A stretch of 64,000 nt of DNA, taken from NCBI GenBank assembly GCA_016521575.1, contig JAEKDP010000006.1, forward strand, positions 186,001-250,000. The letters are read 5' to 3'. The position numbers and the translations under genes are program-made. Each line of letters begins with the position of its first letter. Positions within the stretch are counted from its first letter, which is position 1. The notes beneath the pieces were generated by a model. That model did no database searches and was not told the DNA's origin. It saw only the letters and a program-made list of their open reading frames with translations. The stretch comes from Rhodobacteraceae bacterium F11138 (lineage in GTDB: Bacteria; Pseudomonadota; Alphaproteobacteria; Rhodobacterales; Rhodobacteraceae). Shown here piece by piece: positions 45,157 to 53,868 of the stretch.

Positions 45157-46152
45157 ATGAAGGCCATGCTGAGCACCGCACCGGGCGGACCCGAGACATT
45201 GGAGTTGACCGAGCTGCCGGATCCGCAACCCGGAAAGGGTGAGCTGCTGATCCGTGTGCATGCGGCCGGGGTAAATTTCCCCGATACGCTGATAATCCGG
45301 GATCTCTATCAGATGAAACCCCCGCGCCCGTTCGCGCCGGGGGGTGAAATCGCGGGCGAAGTCGTCGGCCTGGGCGCGGATGTACAGGGTTTTGCGCTCG
45401 GAGATCGGGTGTTGGCCCTGTCCGGATTCGGTGGTTTCGCGACCCATCTTGCAATCGACGCGCAGCGCGCGATCCCTATTCCCGATAGCATGTCTTATGA
45501 AGATGCCGCCTGTTTCATCTTTACCTATGGCACCTCGCACCACGCGCTCAAGGATCGCGCCGCGATCAAGCCCGGCGAATCCCTGTTGATTCTGGGTGCG
45601 GCGGGCGGTGTCGGCGCGGCAGCCATTGAACTGGGCAAAGCGGCGGGCGCCAAGGTGATTGCCGCCGTATCCAGCCCGGACAAGGCCGCCTTTTGCCGCG
45701 AGATCGGCGCTGACGAGACGCTGGTCTATCCGCGGGATCTGGACCGGGACGCGCAAAAGGCATTGTCTGGCGAAATCAAGTCTCTGGCGGGCAAGGATGG
45801 CGTCGACGTTGTCTATGATGCGGTGGGCGGCGACTATGCCGAGCCGGCAATCCGGGCGCTGGCATGGGGTGGGCGGTTTCTGGTGGTCGGATTCCCCGCC
45901 GGAATTCCCAGCATTCCGCTGAACCTGACCTTGCTCAAGGGCAGCCAGATCGTCGGCGTGTTCTGGGGCGCGTCAACCGTGAAAGATCCAAAGGGGCACA
46001 TGCAGAATGTGCGGGAGCTGTTTCAGATGTACGCTGCGGGAAAGATCAAGCCCCGGATCAGCGCACGGTATCCGCTGGCGCAGGCCGCCGAGGCTTTGAC
46101 GCTGCTGCAGGACCGTAAGGCAATGGGCAAGATCGTGCTGCATATTGACTGA
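45157..46152 (+). CDS. NADPH:quinone oxidoreductase-family (MDR) enzyme
   Basis: 331 residues, zinc-independent medium-chain dehydrogenase fold. Motifs are HAAGVNFPDTLIIRDLYQ, PFAPGGEIAGEVVGLG, the cofactor loop ILGAAGGVGAAAIELGKAAG and VYDAVGGDY. The QOR subgroup includes enoyl-CoA/crotonyl-type reductases and quinone reductases. ATG 45157 follows AAGGGAG. It heads the plus-strand run MDR-MDR-MaoC-aroQ-luxR. Confidence 0.92.
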   Translation: MKAMLSTAPGGPETLELTELPDPQPGKGELLIRVHAAGVNFPDTLIIRDLYQMKPPRPFAPGGEIAGEVVGLGADVQGFALGDRVLALSGFGGFATHLAIDAQRAIPIPDSMSYEDAACFIFTYGTSHHALKDRAAIKPGESLLILGAAGGVGAAAIELGKAAGAKVIAAVSSPDKAAFCREIGADETLVYPRDLDRDAQKALSGEIKSLAGKDGVDVVYDAVGGDYAEPAIRALAWGGRFLVVGFPAGIPSIPLNLTLLKGSQIVGVFWGASTVKDPKGHMQNVRELFQMYAAGKIKPRISARYPLAQAAEALTLLQDRKAMGKIVLHID

Positions 46153-46266
46153 ACAGGACACCACACACCACGACGGCTGAACCCACGGCCGCCGCACCCG
46201 GTTGCCGCGCACAGGATAAAGCGGAGAAATGCGACGGGCGGCGGTTCACACGAAAGGAGCATTCCG

Positions 46267-47271
46267 ATGTCGAACCGACAGATACAGCTCACCACCCTGC
46301 CGACCGGCGAACTGACCCCCGATCATTTCAGCCTGCGCACCACCGACATGCCCGAACCGGGGGAAGGTCAGGTGTTGTTGCGTACGATCTTGATGTCCAT
46401 CGATGCGGCCAACCGCAGCTGGATGAAAGGGGCCACATATCGCGATGCGGTGCAGGCCGGGGACGCAATGCCCACCTACGCGATCGGCGAGGTCATGCAC
46501 AGCAACAGCCCGCGCCTGAAAAAGGGGGATGTGGTCGCCGCCGAGTCCGTATGGGCGGACCATACGGTATGCGATGCGCGCAAGGCGTTGAAGCTGCCGG
46601 ACATTCGCCCCCTGTCCAATTTGCTGTCGGTCTACGGGATTGCCGGCAAGACGGCATTTCATGGCCTGATCGGGGTCGGACGTCCGATCGCCGGGGAAAC
46701 CGTTCTGGTATCGGCTGCGGCCGGTTCTGTGGGCGGGTATGTGGGACAGATCGCCAAGGCCATCGGCTGCCGCGTCGTTGGCATCGCCGGTGGGGCGGAG
46801 AAATGTGACTGGGTGGTCGAAACCCTGGGCTTTGATGCCTGCGTGGATTATCGCGATCCGGGTATGTTCAAGGCATTGCGCGCGGCATGCCCCGACGGAG
46901 TGGATATTTATTTCGACAATGTCGGGGGACAGGTTCTGGAAACGGCGCTGTTCCTGATGAACGAACGTGGCCGGGTGGTGTGTTGCGGTGCCATCAGCCA
47001 ATATGACACCGCGGATGCAACCGGACCCCGCAATCTGCCCGGTCTTGTGGTGGTCAAACGGCTGCGCATGGAAGGTTTCATCGTTATGGATTTCGCGGAT
47101 CAGGACGCCACCGCCCTGCGCGCGTTGCAGACATGGGTGAAATCAGGTGACATCAAAGTGTTCGAAGACATCGTTGAGGGGCTGGAAAACGCGCCCTCTG
47201 CGTTGATTGGCCTGCTGGCGGGCGACAACAGGGGCAAACGCATGGTACGCGTCGGTCCCGACCCTTCATAA
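46267..47271 (+). CDS. NADP-dependent oxidoreductase, leukotriene-B4-dehydrogenase type
   Basis: 334 residues, MDR superfamily, PTGR/YncB-like branch. Motifs are LMSIDAANRSWMKG, YGIAGKTAFHGLIGVGRP, VLVSAAAGSVGGYVGQIAKA and IYFDNVGGQVLETALFLM. These enzymes reduce alpha,beta-unsaturated ketones or enoyl groups with NADPH. Shine-Dalgarno AAAGGAG is clear. The gap of 114 bases to the upstream gene has no obvious terminator. Confidence 0.92.
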   Translation: MSNRQIQLTTLPTGELTPDHFSLRTTDMPEPGEGQVLLRTILMSIDAANRSWMKGATYRDAVQAGDAMPTYAIGEVMHSNSPRLKKGDVVAAESVWADHTVCDARKALKLPDIRPLSNLLSVYGIAGKTAFHGLIGVGRPIAGETVLVSAAAGSVGGYVGQIAKAIGCRVVGIAGGAEKCDWVVETLGFDACVDYRDPGMFKALRAACPDGVDIYFDNVGGQVLETALFLMNERGRVVCCGAISQYDTADATGPRNLPGLVVVKRLRMEGFIVMDFADQDATALRALQTWVKSGDIKVFEDIVEGLENAPSALIGLLAGDNRGKRMVRVGPDPS

Positions 47272-47292
47272 AACCGGGCAGGAGTCACGGCA

Positions 47293-47772
47293 ATGGCGGC
47301 AATTGATGACGCGCAGGAAGAATCTCGGCGGCTGATCGGAACCGAAGTCGGGGTTTCCCACTGGATCACGGTGAAACAGTCGATGATCGACACTTTTGCC
47401 CAGGTCACCCGGGACGATCAGTGGATCCATGTCGACCCGACCCGTGCCGCCGCGGACACCCCGTTCGGTGGCACGATCGCGCATGGTTTCCTGACCTTGT
47501 CGCTGGCCAGCCGGTTTGCCTATGACTGTTTTGACATGGGGCCCGGACAGGTGATGGCGCTCAACTATGGGTTTGACAAGCTGCGCTTTCTGTCTCCGGT
47601 CAAGGCGGGGGCGCGTATCCGGGGCCGGTTCGTGCTGGCCGAGGTCAAGAAACGCAATGCGGTCGAACTGTTGCGTACCCACACCCTGACCGTGGAAATC
47701 GAAGGGCAAGACATACCTGCCCTGGTGGCGCAATGGCTGGGCTTGGCCGTGTTCGAACCTTCTGCGGACTGA
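47293..47772 (+). CDS. MaoC-family hydratase ((R)-specific enoyl-CoA hydratase type)
   Basis: 159 residues, single hotdog domain. The hydratase motif TRDDQWIHVDPTRAA...TPFGGTIAHGFLTLSL shows the catalytic Asp-x-x-x-x-His of MaoC/PhaJ. It hydrates trans-2-enoyl-CoA to (R)-3-hydroxyacyl-CoA, or acts in reverse. GGAG lies eight bases before ATG 47293, which is 21 bases after the MDR gene, so they are co-transcribed. Confidence 0.92.
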   Translation: MAAIDDAQEESRRLIGTEVGVSHWITVKQSMIDTFAQVTRDDQWIHVDPTRAAADTPFGGTIAHGFLTLSLASRFAYDCFDMGPGQVMALNYGFDKLRFLSPVKAGARIRGRFVLAEVKKRNAVELLRTHTLTVEIEGQDIPALVAQWLGLAVFEPSAD

Positions 47773-47879
47773 ACGGCATCCGGCGTCGCGGGGGAGCCGA
47801 GACGGGATGCGTCATCGGCGAACTGGACAGGGCTGTCAAAAATTGCCTATCACCGGGAAACACAACGGAAAGTGATGCG

Positions 47880-48320
47880 ATGAACCGGGTCTTGATCCTG
47901 AACGGTCCCAACCTGAACCTTTTGGGTACGCGCCAGCCCGAGGTATACGGCGCCACCACGTTGGCGATGATCGAAGATGCCTGTCGGGCACATGGGGAAA
48001 CCATCGGGCTGAACGTCACCTGTCTGCAATCCAACCACGAAGGCGTCATGATCGACGCGATCCACGCGGCCAAAGGCACCCAGGACGGTCTGATCATCAA
48101 TGCGGGGGCATATACGCACACCTCCATCGCCTTGATGGACGCGGTGTCTTCCGTTGCGATTCCGACCATCGAAGTCCACCTGTCCAATATCCATGCACGC
48201 GAAGAATTCCGCCATCGGTCCTATCTGGCGCGGGTTGCGTTGGGGCAGATTTGCGGGTTTGGCGCAGTGGGATATCATTTGGCGCTGGACGCGCTCAAGG
48301 CACATCTGGAGCCCACATGA
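47880..48320 (+). CDS. aroQ: Type II 3-dehydroquinate dehydratase
   Basis: Third shikimate step, 3-dehydroquinate to 3-dehydroshikimate. 146 residues, normal for the dodecameric type II enzyme. Motifs are LNGPNLNLLGTRQPEVYG (active-site Arg/Tyr lid), NAGAYTHTSIAL and EVHLSNIHAREEFRHRS. ATG 47880 gives the invariant N-terminus. The stop overlaps the start of the LuxR gene by four bases, an unusual partner. Confidence 0.96.
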   Translation: MNRVLILNGPNLNLLGTRQPEVYGATTLAMIEDACRAHGETIGLNVTCLQSNHEGVMIDAIHAAKGTQDGLIINAGAYTHTSIALMDAVSSVAIPTIEVHLSNIHAREEFRHRSYLARVALGQICGFGAVGYHLALDALKAHLEPT

Positions 48321-49081
48321 CCGGAATGAGCTTGCGCGAATACTTGCATTTCGTGACCAACACCCAGAGTTTGGAAGAACTGTGGCCGGTCCATTCAAGA
48401 CAGATGGCAAGCTACGGATTTGACCGCCTGATTTATGGGTTTACCCGATACCGCACGCGCACCTCATTGGGAGACCCGGACGATTTCACGATTCTGAGCA
48501 ATCACAGTTCTGAATACGTCCAGGGCTTTGTGCGCAACGGGCTGTATTTCCACGCGCCGATGCTGAGGTGGGCGTTGGAAAACGAAGGCGCTGGAAGCTG
48601 GCGCAAGACCTATGAGAATTTCGACCTTGGAAGCCTGACGCCAGAACAGATCAAGGTCGTGGAATTCAATCTGAAAATGAAGGTCACCGCAGGCTACACG
48701 ATCAGCTTCAAATCGGTTTCGCCGCGCTCCAAGGGGGCCATTTCCCTGGCCGCCAAGGTGGGGATGCTGCAGGATGAGGTCGAAGAAATCTGGGCGGAAC
48801 ATGGCGACGATATCCACCTGATGAACAACGTCGCCCATCTGCGGATCCTGACCCTGCCCTACAGCCCGCCGAACCGCGGATTGACCAAGCGCCAGCGCGA
48901 GGCGCTTGAATGGGTCGGAGATGGCAAGACCACCCAGGACATAGCGATTCTCATGGGGCTTACGGCGGCTACGGTCGAAAAACATCTTCGCCTTGCGCGC
49001 GAGTCACTCTGTGTGGAAACCACCGCTCAGGCTGTGCTGAAAGCGGCCCTGCTGAACCAGATGTTCACAATGGAAACCTGA
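48317..49081 (+). CDS. LuxR-family regulator (solo, autoinducer-like domain)
   Basis: 254 residues. An N-terminal autoinducer-binding-like domain (about 15-175) precedes a C-terminal LuxR helix-turn-helix (about 187-245: LTKRQREALEWVGDGKTTQD, GLTAATVEKHLRLARESL). No luxI is present, so it is a solo. At the position of the conserved Asp of TraR-type AHL binders the sequence is HAP (79-81), so the Asp is missing and the ligand may not be a standard AHL. ATG 48317 overlaps aroQ; ATG 48326 is an alternative. Confidence 0.88.
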   Translation: MTGMSLREYLHFVTNTQSLEELWPVHSRQMASYGFDRLIYGFTRYRTRTSLGDPDDFTILSNHSSEYVQGFVRNGLYFHAPMLRWALENEGAGSWRKTYENFDLGSLTPEQIKVVEFNLKMKVTAGYTISFKSVSPRSKGAISLAAKVGMLQDEVEEIWAEHGDDIHLMNNVAHLRILTLPYSPPNRGLTKRQREALEWVGDGKTTQDIAILMGLTAATVEKHLRLARESLCVETTAQAVLKAALLNQMFTMET

Positions 49082-49346
49082 AATTCATGCGTTCCCAGGG
49101 GGTTGGTAATTCGAACTGGTCCGGTTTACCCGAGGTAAGGAAATCACTACTTCCAAAACCGCGCATTGAATAGCAAAATACAGATGTTCCGTGAGTGGTG
49201 GCTTTGGCCTGGGAACATCGGGAAATGACCTCTGGAATTTCAGGGCTCTCTGACCTGTCCGGCCCTTGCGTGTATTGATCCACGTTTCGGGTCGGAACAC
49301 CTGATTGGTCCCGTCCATCCCCATTGTGTTGGGGCCATCAAAAAGT

Positions 49347-49373
49347 CGGAGCCGCGGCTCTGCTGCGGCTCCG
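49347..49373 (-). terminator. Rho-independent terminator downstream of tsf
   Basis: A 9-bp stem (CGGAGCCGC / GCGGCTCCG) is followed on the minus strand by CTTTTTGATGG. It lies 118 bases past the tsf stop and is the best intrinsic terminator for the rpsB-tsf transcript. Confidence 0.65.
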
Positions 49374-49462
49374 CATCTTGCTGGTATCGCAGCAGTGTCG
49401 GATAGATCGATCCGCAAATCCGGCGCGCCGCCGTGGCGGGCACCACCGGCGGCGGCTCCAAT

Positions 49463-49483
49463 AGCCCGGCCCGTGGCCGGGCT
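49463..49483 (-). terminator. Hairpin just after tsf
   Basis: A perfect 9-bp stem (AGCCCGGCC / GGCCGGGCT) with a CGT loop, 8 bases after the tsf stop. There is no T tract; it may protect the 3' end or act with the terminator at 49347-49373. Confidence 0.6.
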
Positions 49484-49490
49484 TGTGAAA

Positions 49491-50366
49491 TCAGCCCTGA
49501 ACCGCTTTTGCGACTTCCGCGGCGAAATCTTCTTCTTTCTTCTCGATGCCTTCGCCCACTTCCAGACGAACGAAACCGGTCACGGTTGCGCCCGCTTCGG
49601 CGGCGGCGGCAGCGACGGTCAGATCCGGATTGATCACGAATTGCTGGTTCAGCAACGTGACTTCGGCCATGAATTTCTTCATCCGGCCCACGATCATCTT
49701 TTCGATGACGGCTTCGGGCTTGCCGCTTTCACGCGCGATGTCCATCTGAACCGACTTTTCCTTTTCGACAACGGCCGGGTCCAGGCTGTCTTCGTTCAGG
49801 GCGGCGGGGTTGGTGGCCGCGATGTGCATGGCAACCTGCTTGCCGAACGCGTCGTCCCCGCCGGTCATCGCAACCAGAACGCCTATCTTACCCATGCCGG
49901 GCGCCGCGGCGTTGTGCACATAGGACACAACTTTTTCGCCTTCGATCGAGGCCATACGGCGCACGGACATGTTTTCGCCAATGGTGGCGATCTTGTCGGT
50001 GATCACGTCGGCAACCGATTTTCCGCCCATGTCGGCGGCTTTCAGCGCCTCAACATCGTCCACACCCAGCGCCGTGCGGGCGATGCCGCTCACCATCTCC
50101 TGGAATTCGGCGTTCTTGCCGACAAAATCGGTTTCCGAGTTCACTTCGATCGCGACGCCCTTGCCGCCTTCGACGACGACCGCGACCAGACCTTCGGCGG
50201 CGACGCGTCCGGACTTCTTGGCCGCCTTGGCCAGACCCTTGGTGCGCAGCCAGTCAATGGCAGCTTCCATGTCGCCATCGGTTTCGGTCAACGCCTTCTT
50301 GGCGTCCATCATGCCCGCGCCGGTGGTGTCGCGCAGTTCTTTCACCATAGATGCTGTGATTGCCAT
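49491..50366 (-). CDS. tsf: Translation elongation factor Ts
   Basis: Nucleotide-exchange factor for EF-Tu. 291 residues: the N-terminal UBA-like module [21 protein letters not shown], the core [16 protein letters not shown] (EF-Tu contact TDFV) and the C-terminal segment [14 protein letters not shown]. It is preceded by rpsB on the same strand in the conserved order rpsB-tsf. Confidence 0.98.
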   Translation of the reverse strand: MAITASMVKELRDTTGAGMMDAKKALTETDGDMEAAIDWLRTKGLAKAAKKSGRVAAEGLVAVVVEGGKGVAIEVNSETDFVGKNAEFQEMVSGIARTALGVDDVEALKAADMGGKSVADVITDKIATIGENMSVRRMASIEGEKVVSYVHNAAAPGMGKIGVLVAMTGGDDAFGKQVAMHIAATNPAALNEDSLDPAVVEKEKSVQMDIARESGKPEAVIEKMIVGRMKKFMAEVTLLNQQFVINPDLTVAAAAAEAGATVTGFVRLEVGEGIEKKEEDFAAEVAKAVQG

Positions 50367-50400
50367 GTTCGGCTCTCCTGTTCAGGTAAATTCAACGGTT

Positions 50401-50425
50401 GCAGCGCGGGGTATGCCCGCGCTGC
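50401..50425 (-). promoter_or_regulatory. rpsB-tsf intergenic hairpin
   Basis: A perfect 10-bp stem (GCAGCGCGGG / CCCGCGCTGC) with a GTATG loop lies 34 bases upstream of tsf in the 102-base rpsB-tsf gap. It probably acts as an attenuator or processing site that sets the tsf level relative to rpsB. Confidence 0.5.
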
Positions 50426-50468
50426 ATGTCAGCCCTGTGACGTGCCACCCTTCGGCGGCACCGCCCGA

Positions 50469-51344
50469 TCAGCCCTTGGCGGCTTTTTCCAGGGTCTTGG
50501 CGGTGGATTCGATATCCATCGGTGCGTCCTTGGCCATGGCATCGTCGGAAACGGTCTCGGAGGATGCGTCACCGATTTCGATCCCGGTGCTTTCGGCGAC
50601 GGCTTCTTCGACGGGGGTTTCTTCCATTGCGCCCAGATCGACACCGGCGGCGCCCAGCTGAGCGGACATGCCGTCCAGAGCGGCACGCGCGGCCAGATCG
50701 CAATACAGGGTGATGGCACGGGCCGCGTCATCGTTGCCCGGAATGATATAGTCCACACCGTCCGGAGAACAGTTGGTGTCCACCACCGCAACCACCGGAA
50801 TGCCCAGCTTGTTGGCTTCGGCGATCGCCAGTGCTTCTTTTTTCACGTCGATGACAAACAGCAGATCCGGCGTGCCACCCATTTCGCGGATACCGCCAAG
50901 CGAAGCCTCAAGCTTGCCCTGGTCACGTTCCATGCCCAGGCGTTCCTTCTTGGTCAGACCGGCTGCACCGCTTTCCATCTGCTCATCGATCTGCTTGAGA
51001 CGCTGGATCGACTTCGACACGGTCTGCCAGTTCGTCAGCGTACCACCCAGCCAACGGTGGTTCATGTAGTACTGCGCCGATTTTTCGGCAGCTTCGGCGA
51101 TGGGCTGGCTGGCCTGACGCTTGGTTCCGACGAACAGAACGCGGCCGCCTTTTGCTACGGTATCGCGGATCGCTTGCAGCGCCTGATCCAGCATCGGGAC
51201 GGTCTGCGTCAGGTCCATGATGTGAATCCCGTTGCGGGCGCCGTAGATGAACGGGGCCATACGTGGATTCCAGCGTTGTGTCTGGTGACCAAAATGTACG
51301 CCTGCTTCCAGCAGCTGACGCATGGAGAACTCGGGAAGAGCCAT
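50469..51344 (-). CDS. rpsB: 30S ribosomal protein S2
   Basis: 291 residues. [20 protein letters not shown] is the family start, with ATG 51344 preceded by GGAAAG. Motifs are [33 protein letters not shown] and [16 protein letters not shown]. After the core (about residue 225) comes an acidic, Glu/Ala-rich tail ([15 protein letters not shown]) of about 60 residues, typical of alphaproteobacterial S2. It forms the rpsB-tsf operon. Confidence 0.98.
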   Translation of the reverse strand: MALPEFSMRQLLEAGVHFGHQTQRWNPRMAPFIYGARNGIHIMDLTQTVPMLDQALQAIRDTVAKGGRVLFVGTKRQASQPIAEAAEKSAQYYMNHRWLGGTLTNWQTVSKSIQRLKQIDEQMESGAAGLTKKERLGMERDQGKLEASLGGIREMGGTPDLLFVIDVKKEALAIAEANKLGIPVVAVVDTNCSPDGVDYIIPGNDDAARAITLYCDLAARAALDGMSAQLGAAGVDLGAMEETPVEEAVAESTGIEIGDASSETVSDDAMAKDAPMDIESTAKTLEKAAKG

Positions 51345-51460
51345 GTCTTCTTTCCTTTCCGGTTTTATCCTCAGCGGGGGTCTCGACACGTTGTGTGCCA
51401 ACCGGCGGACCTTTGGGGATGTCTCCCCCAAACGACCCATCCCCACCTGCGGGTTTGAAT
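51345..51460 (-). promoter_or_regulatory. rpsB leader
   Basis: Predicted 5' UTR of about 115 bases from the promoter at 51467-51495. It contains a 7-bp hairpin TTTGGGG / CCCCAAA (51412-51432). S2 autoregulates its own leader in other bacteria; whether this leader does so is not shown. Confidence 0.4.
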
Positions 51461-51466
51461 GGCGCG

Positions 51467-51495
51467 CGTATACGGCAGGGACGGGTTTGCCGCAA
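51467..51495 (-). promoter_or_regulatory. sigma70-type promoter of rpsB-tsf
   Basis: On the minus strand TTGCGG (51495-51490) and TATACG (51472-51467) are exactly 17 bases apart, with the TTG-rich -35 common in alphaproteobacteria. Predicted start near 51460. Confidence 0.6.
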
Positions 51496-51551
51496 GTCCA
51501 AAATCACGGACGGGCCCAGATGGGGCGGCTTGCCCCGGCGTCAGCTTGTTT

Positions 51552-51569
51552 TTGTCGCAAAACTGTTGT
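51552..51569 (+). promoter_or_regulatory. Pho-box-like element upstream of ugpB
   Basis: TTGTCGC-AAAA-CTGTTGT matches the PhoB pattern CTGTCAT-N4-CTGTCAT at 4 of 7 and 5 of 7 positions, with the right 7-4-7 layout and an A-rich spacer. It lies 65 bases before ugpB. ugp operons are PhoB-controlled in E. coli and rhizobia. Confidence 0.4.
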
Positions 51570-51633
51570 GGGAATCATTCAAGTGGCTAGTCTGTTGCAA
51601 TCTACGGCTCAATATCAAACCGGGGGAAATACC

Positions 51634-52944
51634 ATGCAGATCAAAACCTTCTTGGGCGCAATGGCGTCTACTGCCGCTCTGTCCACAGGTGCCTATGCGC
51701 AAACCGAGATTCAGTGGTGGCATGCCCATTCCGGTCGGCTGGGAGAATTGGTCGATGAAATCGCCAGCGGCTTCAACGACACCCAAAGCGAATATGTCGT
51801 CGTCCCGTCCCACAAGGGCAATTATTCGGAAACGCTGAATGCCGGTATCGCAGCGTTCCGCGCCGGGGAACAGCCGCACCTGCTGCAGGTTTTCGAGGTC
51901 GGAACAGCCACCATGATGGCCGCCCAGGGGGCGACCAAACCGGTCTATGCGATGATGGAAGAATCCGGTGCCGAGTGGGATCCGGATGCCTATATCGGCG
52001 CGGTCAAAGGGTATTACACCACGACCGATGGCGAAATGCTGTCGATGCCGTTCAATTCGTCCACACCTGTTCTGTGGGTCAACCGCGACGCCTTTGAGGC
52101 CGCCGGGCTGGATCCGGACATGGACCTGTCGACCTGGCAGCAGGTCGGCGAGGCGCTGGATGCGCTCAAGCAAGCCGGAAGCACCTGCCCGCTGACCACC
52201 GCCTGGCAAAGCTGGATCCATCTGGAAAACCTGTCGGCATATCACAACGTCCCCTTCGCCACACAGGAAAACGGTTTTGCCGGGCTGGACACCGAACTGG
52301 CGCTGAACGGCCCGGTCCAGGTCGCGCATATCGAGGCGATGGGACAATGGGCCAGGGACGGCAAGTTCATCTATAATGGCCGTCGCAACGAAGGTGGTGC
52401 CAACTTCCGTGCCGGTGAATGCGCGCTGTTCACCGAATCTTCGGCCGGGTATGCAGGCATCAAATCCGAGGCCGAATTCGATTTTGACGTGCGGCCCCTG
52501 CCCTATTGGGACGGCATCGACGGCGCGCCTCAGAATACCATCATCGGCGGGGCATCGCTGTGGGTCATGGAAGGTCACGACGACGCGGAATACGAAGGTG
52601 TCGCGCAATTCCTGAACTTCCTGTCTTCCCCCGAGGTACAGGCCAAATGGCACCAGGATACCGGGTATCTGCCAGTCACCGTCGCCGCGGGCGAACTGAC
52701 CCGCGAACAGGGGTTCTATGAGGCCAACCCCGGCACCGACATCGCCGTGATCCAGATGACCGCCAACGAGCCGACCGCCAATTCCAAGGGTCTGCGGCTG
52801 GGCAGCTTTGACCAGATCCGGGGCATCATCGATGAGGAACTCGAGGCCGTCTGGGCCGGTGACAAGGACGCCCAGACCGCGCTGGACAGTGCGGTGGAAC
52901 GTGGCAATCAGTTGCTGCGCCGCTTCCAGCAAGCCAACCAGTAA
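51634..52944 (+). CDS. ugpB: Glycerol-3-phosphate ABC importer: binding protein UgpB
   Basis: 436 residues. Signal peptide MQIKTFLGAMASTAALSTGA...YA-QT is followed by the UgpB fingerprint: EIQWWHAHSGRLGELVDEIA and LLQVFEVGTATMMAAQGATK, then FTESSAGYAGI. It binds sn-glycerol-3-phosphate or glycerophosphodiesters in the periplasm. ATG 51634 follows GGGGGAA by about five bases. Heads ugpBAEC. Confidence 0.95.
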   Translation: MQIKTFLGAMASTAALSTGAYAQTEIQWWHAHSGRLGELVDEIASGFNDTQSEYVVVPSHKGNYSETLNAGIAAFRAGEQPHLLQVFEVGTATMMAAQGATKPVYAMMEESGAEWDPDAYIGAVKGYYTTTDGEMLSMPFNSSTPVLWVNRDAFEAAGLDPDMDLSTWQQVGEALDALKQAGSTCPLTTAWQSWIHLENLSAYHNVPFATQENGFAGLDTELALNGPVQVAHIEAMGQWARDGKFIYNGRRNEGGANFRAGECALFTESSAGYAGIKSEAEFDFDVRPLPYWDGIDGAPQNTIIGGASLWVMEGHDDAEYEGVAQFLNFLSSPEVQAKWHQDTGYLPVTVAAGELTREQGFYEANPGTDIAVIQMTANEPTANSKGLRLGSFDQIRGIIDEELEAVWAGDKDAQTALDSAVERGNQLLRRFQQANQ

Positions 52945-52950
52945 GGACTT

Positions 52951-52977
52951 GGGCGGGGGCCGTATCGGCCCCTGCCC
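52951..52977 (+). terminator. Hairpin between ugpB and ugpA
   Basis: An 11-bp stem (GGGCGGGGGCC / GGCCCCTGCCC, one G-T pair) with a 5-base loop starts 7 bases after the ugpB stop. It is expected to stabilise ugpB mRNA or give partial termination ahead of the permease genes. Confidence 0.6.
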
Positions 52978-52986
52978 GCATCTGAC

Positions 52987-53868
52987 TTGGAAAAGCGCGT
53001 CACCTTCAAAGGCTGGATGTTGCCGATCCTGCTGCTGTTGCCGCAGATCGTCATCACCGCCGTTTTCTTTTTCTACCCCGCCGGTCAGGCGGTGTGGCAA
53101 TCCCTGTTCATACCCGACCCTTTTGGCCTGAAGTCGCAATTCGTCGGACTGGGCAATTTCGAATACCTGCTCGGGGATCCTTATTACCGCGCGTCTTTTG
53201 TCACCACGGCGATCTTTTCAGGGCTGGTGACCTTGGTTTCCATGGGCATGGCGCTGTATCTGGCACTGTTGGCCGACCGGCTTATCAAGGGCGCGGGAAC
53301 CTATCGCACCCTGCTGATCTGGCCATATGCGGTCGCACCCGCCGTCGCCGGTGTGCTGTGGCTGTTCATGTTCAACACCCGCGTGGGGGTTGTATCGTGG
53401 TATCTGGGCCTGCTTGGATACGACTGGAACCACGTTCTGAACGAAGGCGAAGCCATGGGCCTGGTGGTCGCCGCCTCGAGCTGGGGGCGGGTCAGCTACA
53501 ACTTCCTGTTCTTCCTGGCCGGGCTGCAGGCCATACCACGTTCGGTGATCGAGGCGGCCGCCATTGACGGTGCGCATTTCTGGACCCGGTTTCGCACCAT
53601 CGTCTTTCCGTTGCTGTCACCCACCACGTTTTTCCTGCTGGTCGTCAATGTCGTATACGCCTTTTTTGAAACCTTTGGCGTGATTCACACGATCACCAGC
53701 GGCGGGCCACAGCAGGCGACCACGATCCTGGTCTACAAGGTCTACAAGGACGGGTTCGTCGGGCAGGATCTTGGCGGATCGGCGGCTCAATCGGTGATCT
53801 TGCTGTTCGTGGTCGGGCTGTTGACCATTGTTCAGTTCAAATTCATCGAACGCAGGGTGCATTACTGA
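52987..53868 (+). CDS. ugpA: Glycerol-3-phosphate ABC importer: permease UgpA
   Basis: 293 residues with six membrane segments, the binding-protein-dependent-permease loop [20 protein letters not shown], and the UgpA-like [23 protein letters not shown]. The start is a TTG at 52987; no ATG gives the complete first membrane segment and no clear Shine-Dalgarno is present, so initiation is likely weak. Its stop overlaps the ugpE start (TGATG). Confidence 0.93.
   Translation: MEKRVTFKGWMLPILLLLPQIVITAVFFFYPAGQAVWQSLFIPDPFGLKSQFVGLGNFEYLLGDPYYRASFVTTAIFSGLVTLVSMGMALYLALLADRLIKGAGTYRTLLIWPYAVAPAVAGVLWLFMFNTRVGVVSWYLGLLGYDWNHVLNEGEAMGLVVAASSWGRVSYNFLFFLAGLQAIPRSVIEAAAIDGAHFWTRFRTIVFPLLSPTTFFLLVVNVVYAFFETFGVIHTITSGGPQQATTILVYKVYKDGFVGQDLGGSAAQSVILLFVVGLLTIVQFKFIERRVHY

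Larger units (their letters stand above)
49082..49490. other. Gene-free stretch between luxR and tsf
   Basis: 409 bases between convergent genes. A TTACC-CGA-GGTAA dyad (near 49128-49140) and an 8-bp inverted pair TTCCCAGG / CCTGGGAA (49093 and 49208) are seen, plus two hairpins listed separately. A 110-codon minus-strand frame here has no recognisable features. No tRNA cloverleaf is seen. Confidence 0.5.

Noticed and set aside
44953-45756. N-terminal 268-codon extension of the SDR at 44131-44952
   Set aside because: It is antisense to the quinone oxidoreductase gene and the SDR motif begins at ATG 44952 behind a Shine-Dalgarno.
49085-49417. 110-codon minus-strand frame in the luxR-tsf gap
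   Set aside because: No family features and it contains the putative tsf terminator.
49305-51458. 717-codon open frame on the plus strand opposite tsf and rpsB
   Set aside because: Antisense of two conserved ribosomal/translation genes; the protein is His/Gly/Phe-rich and has no recognisable domain. Such shadows are common in GC-rich codon usage.
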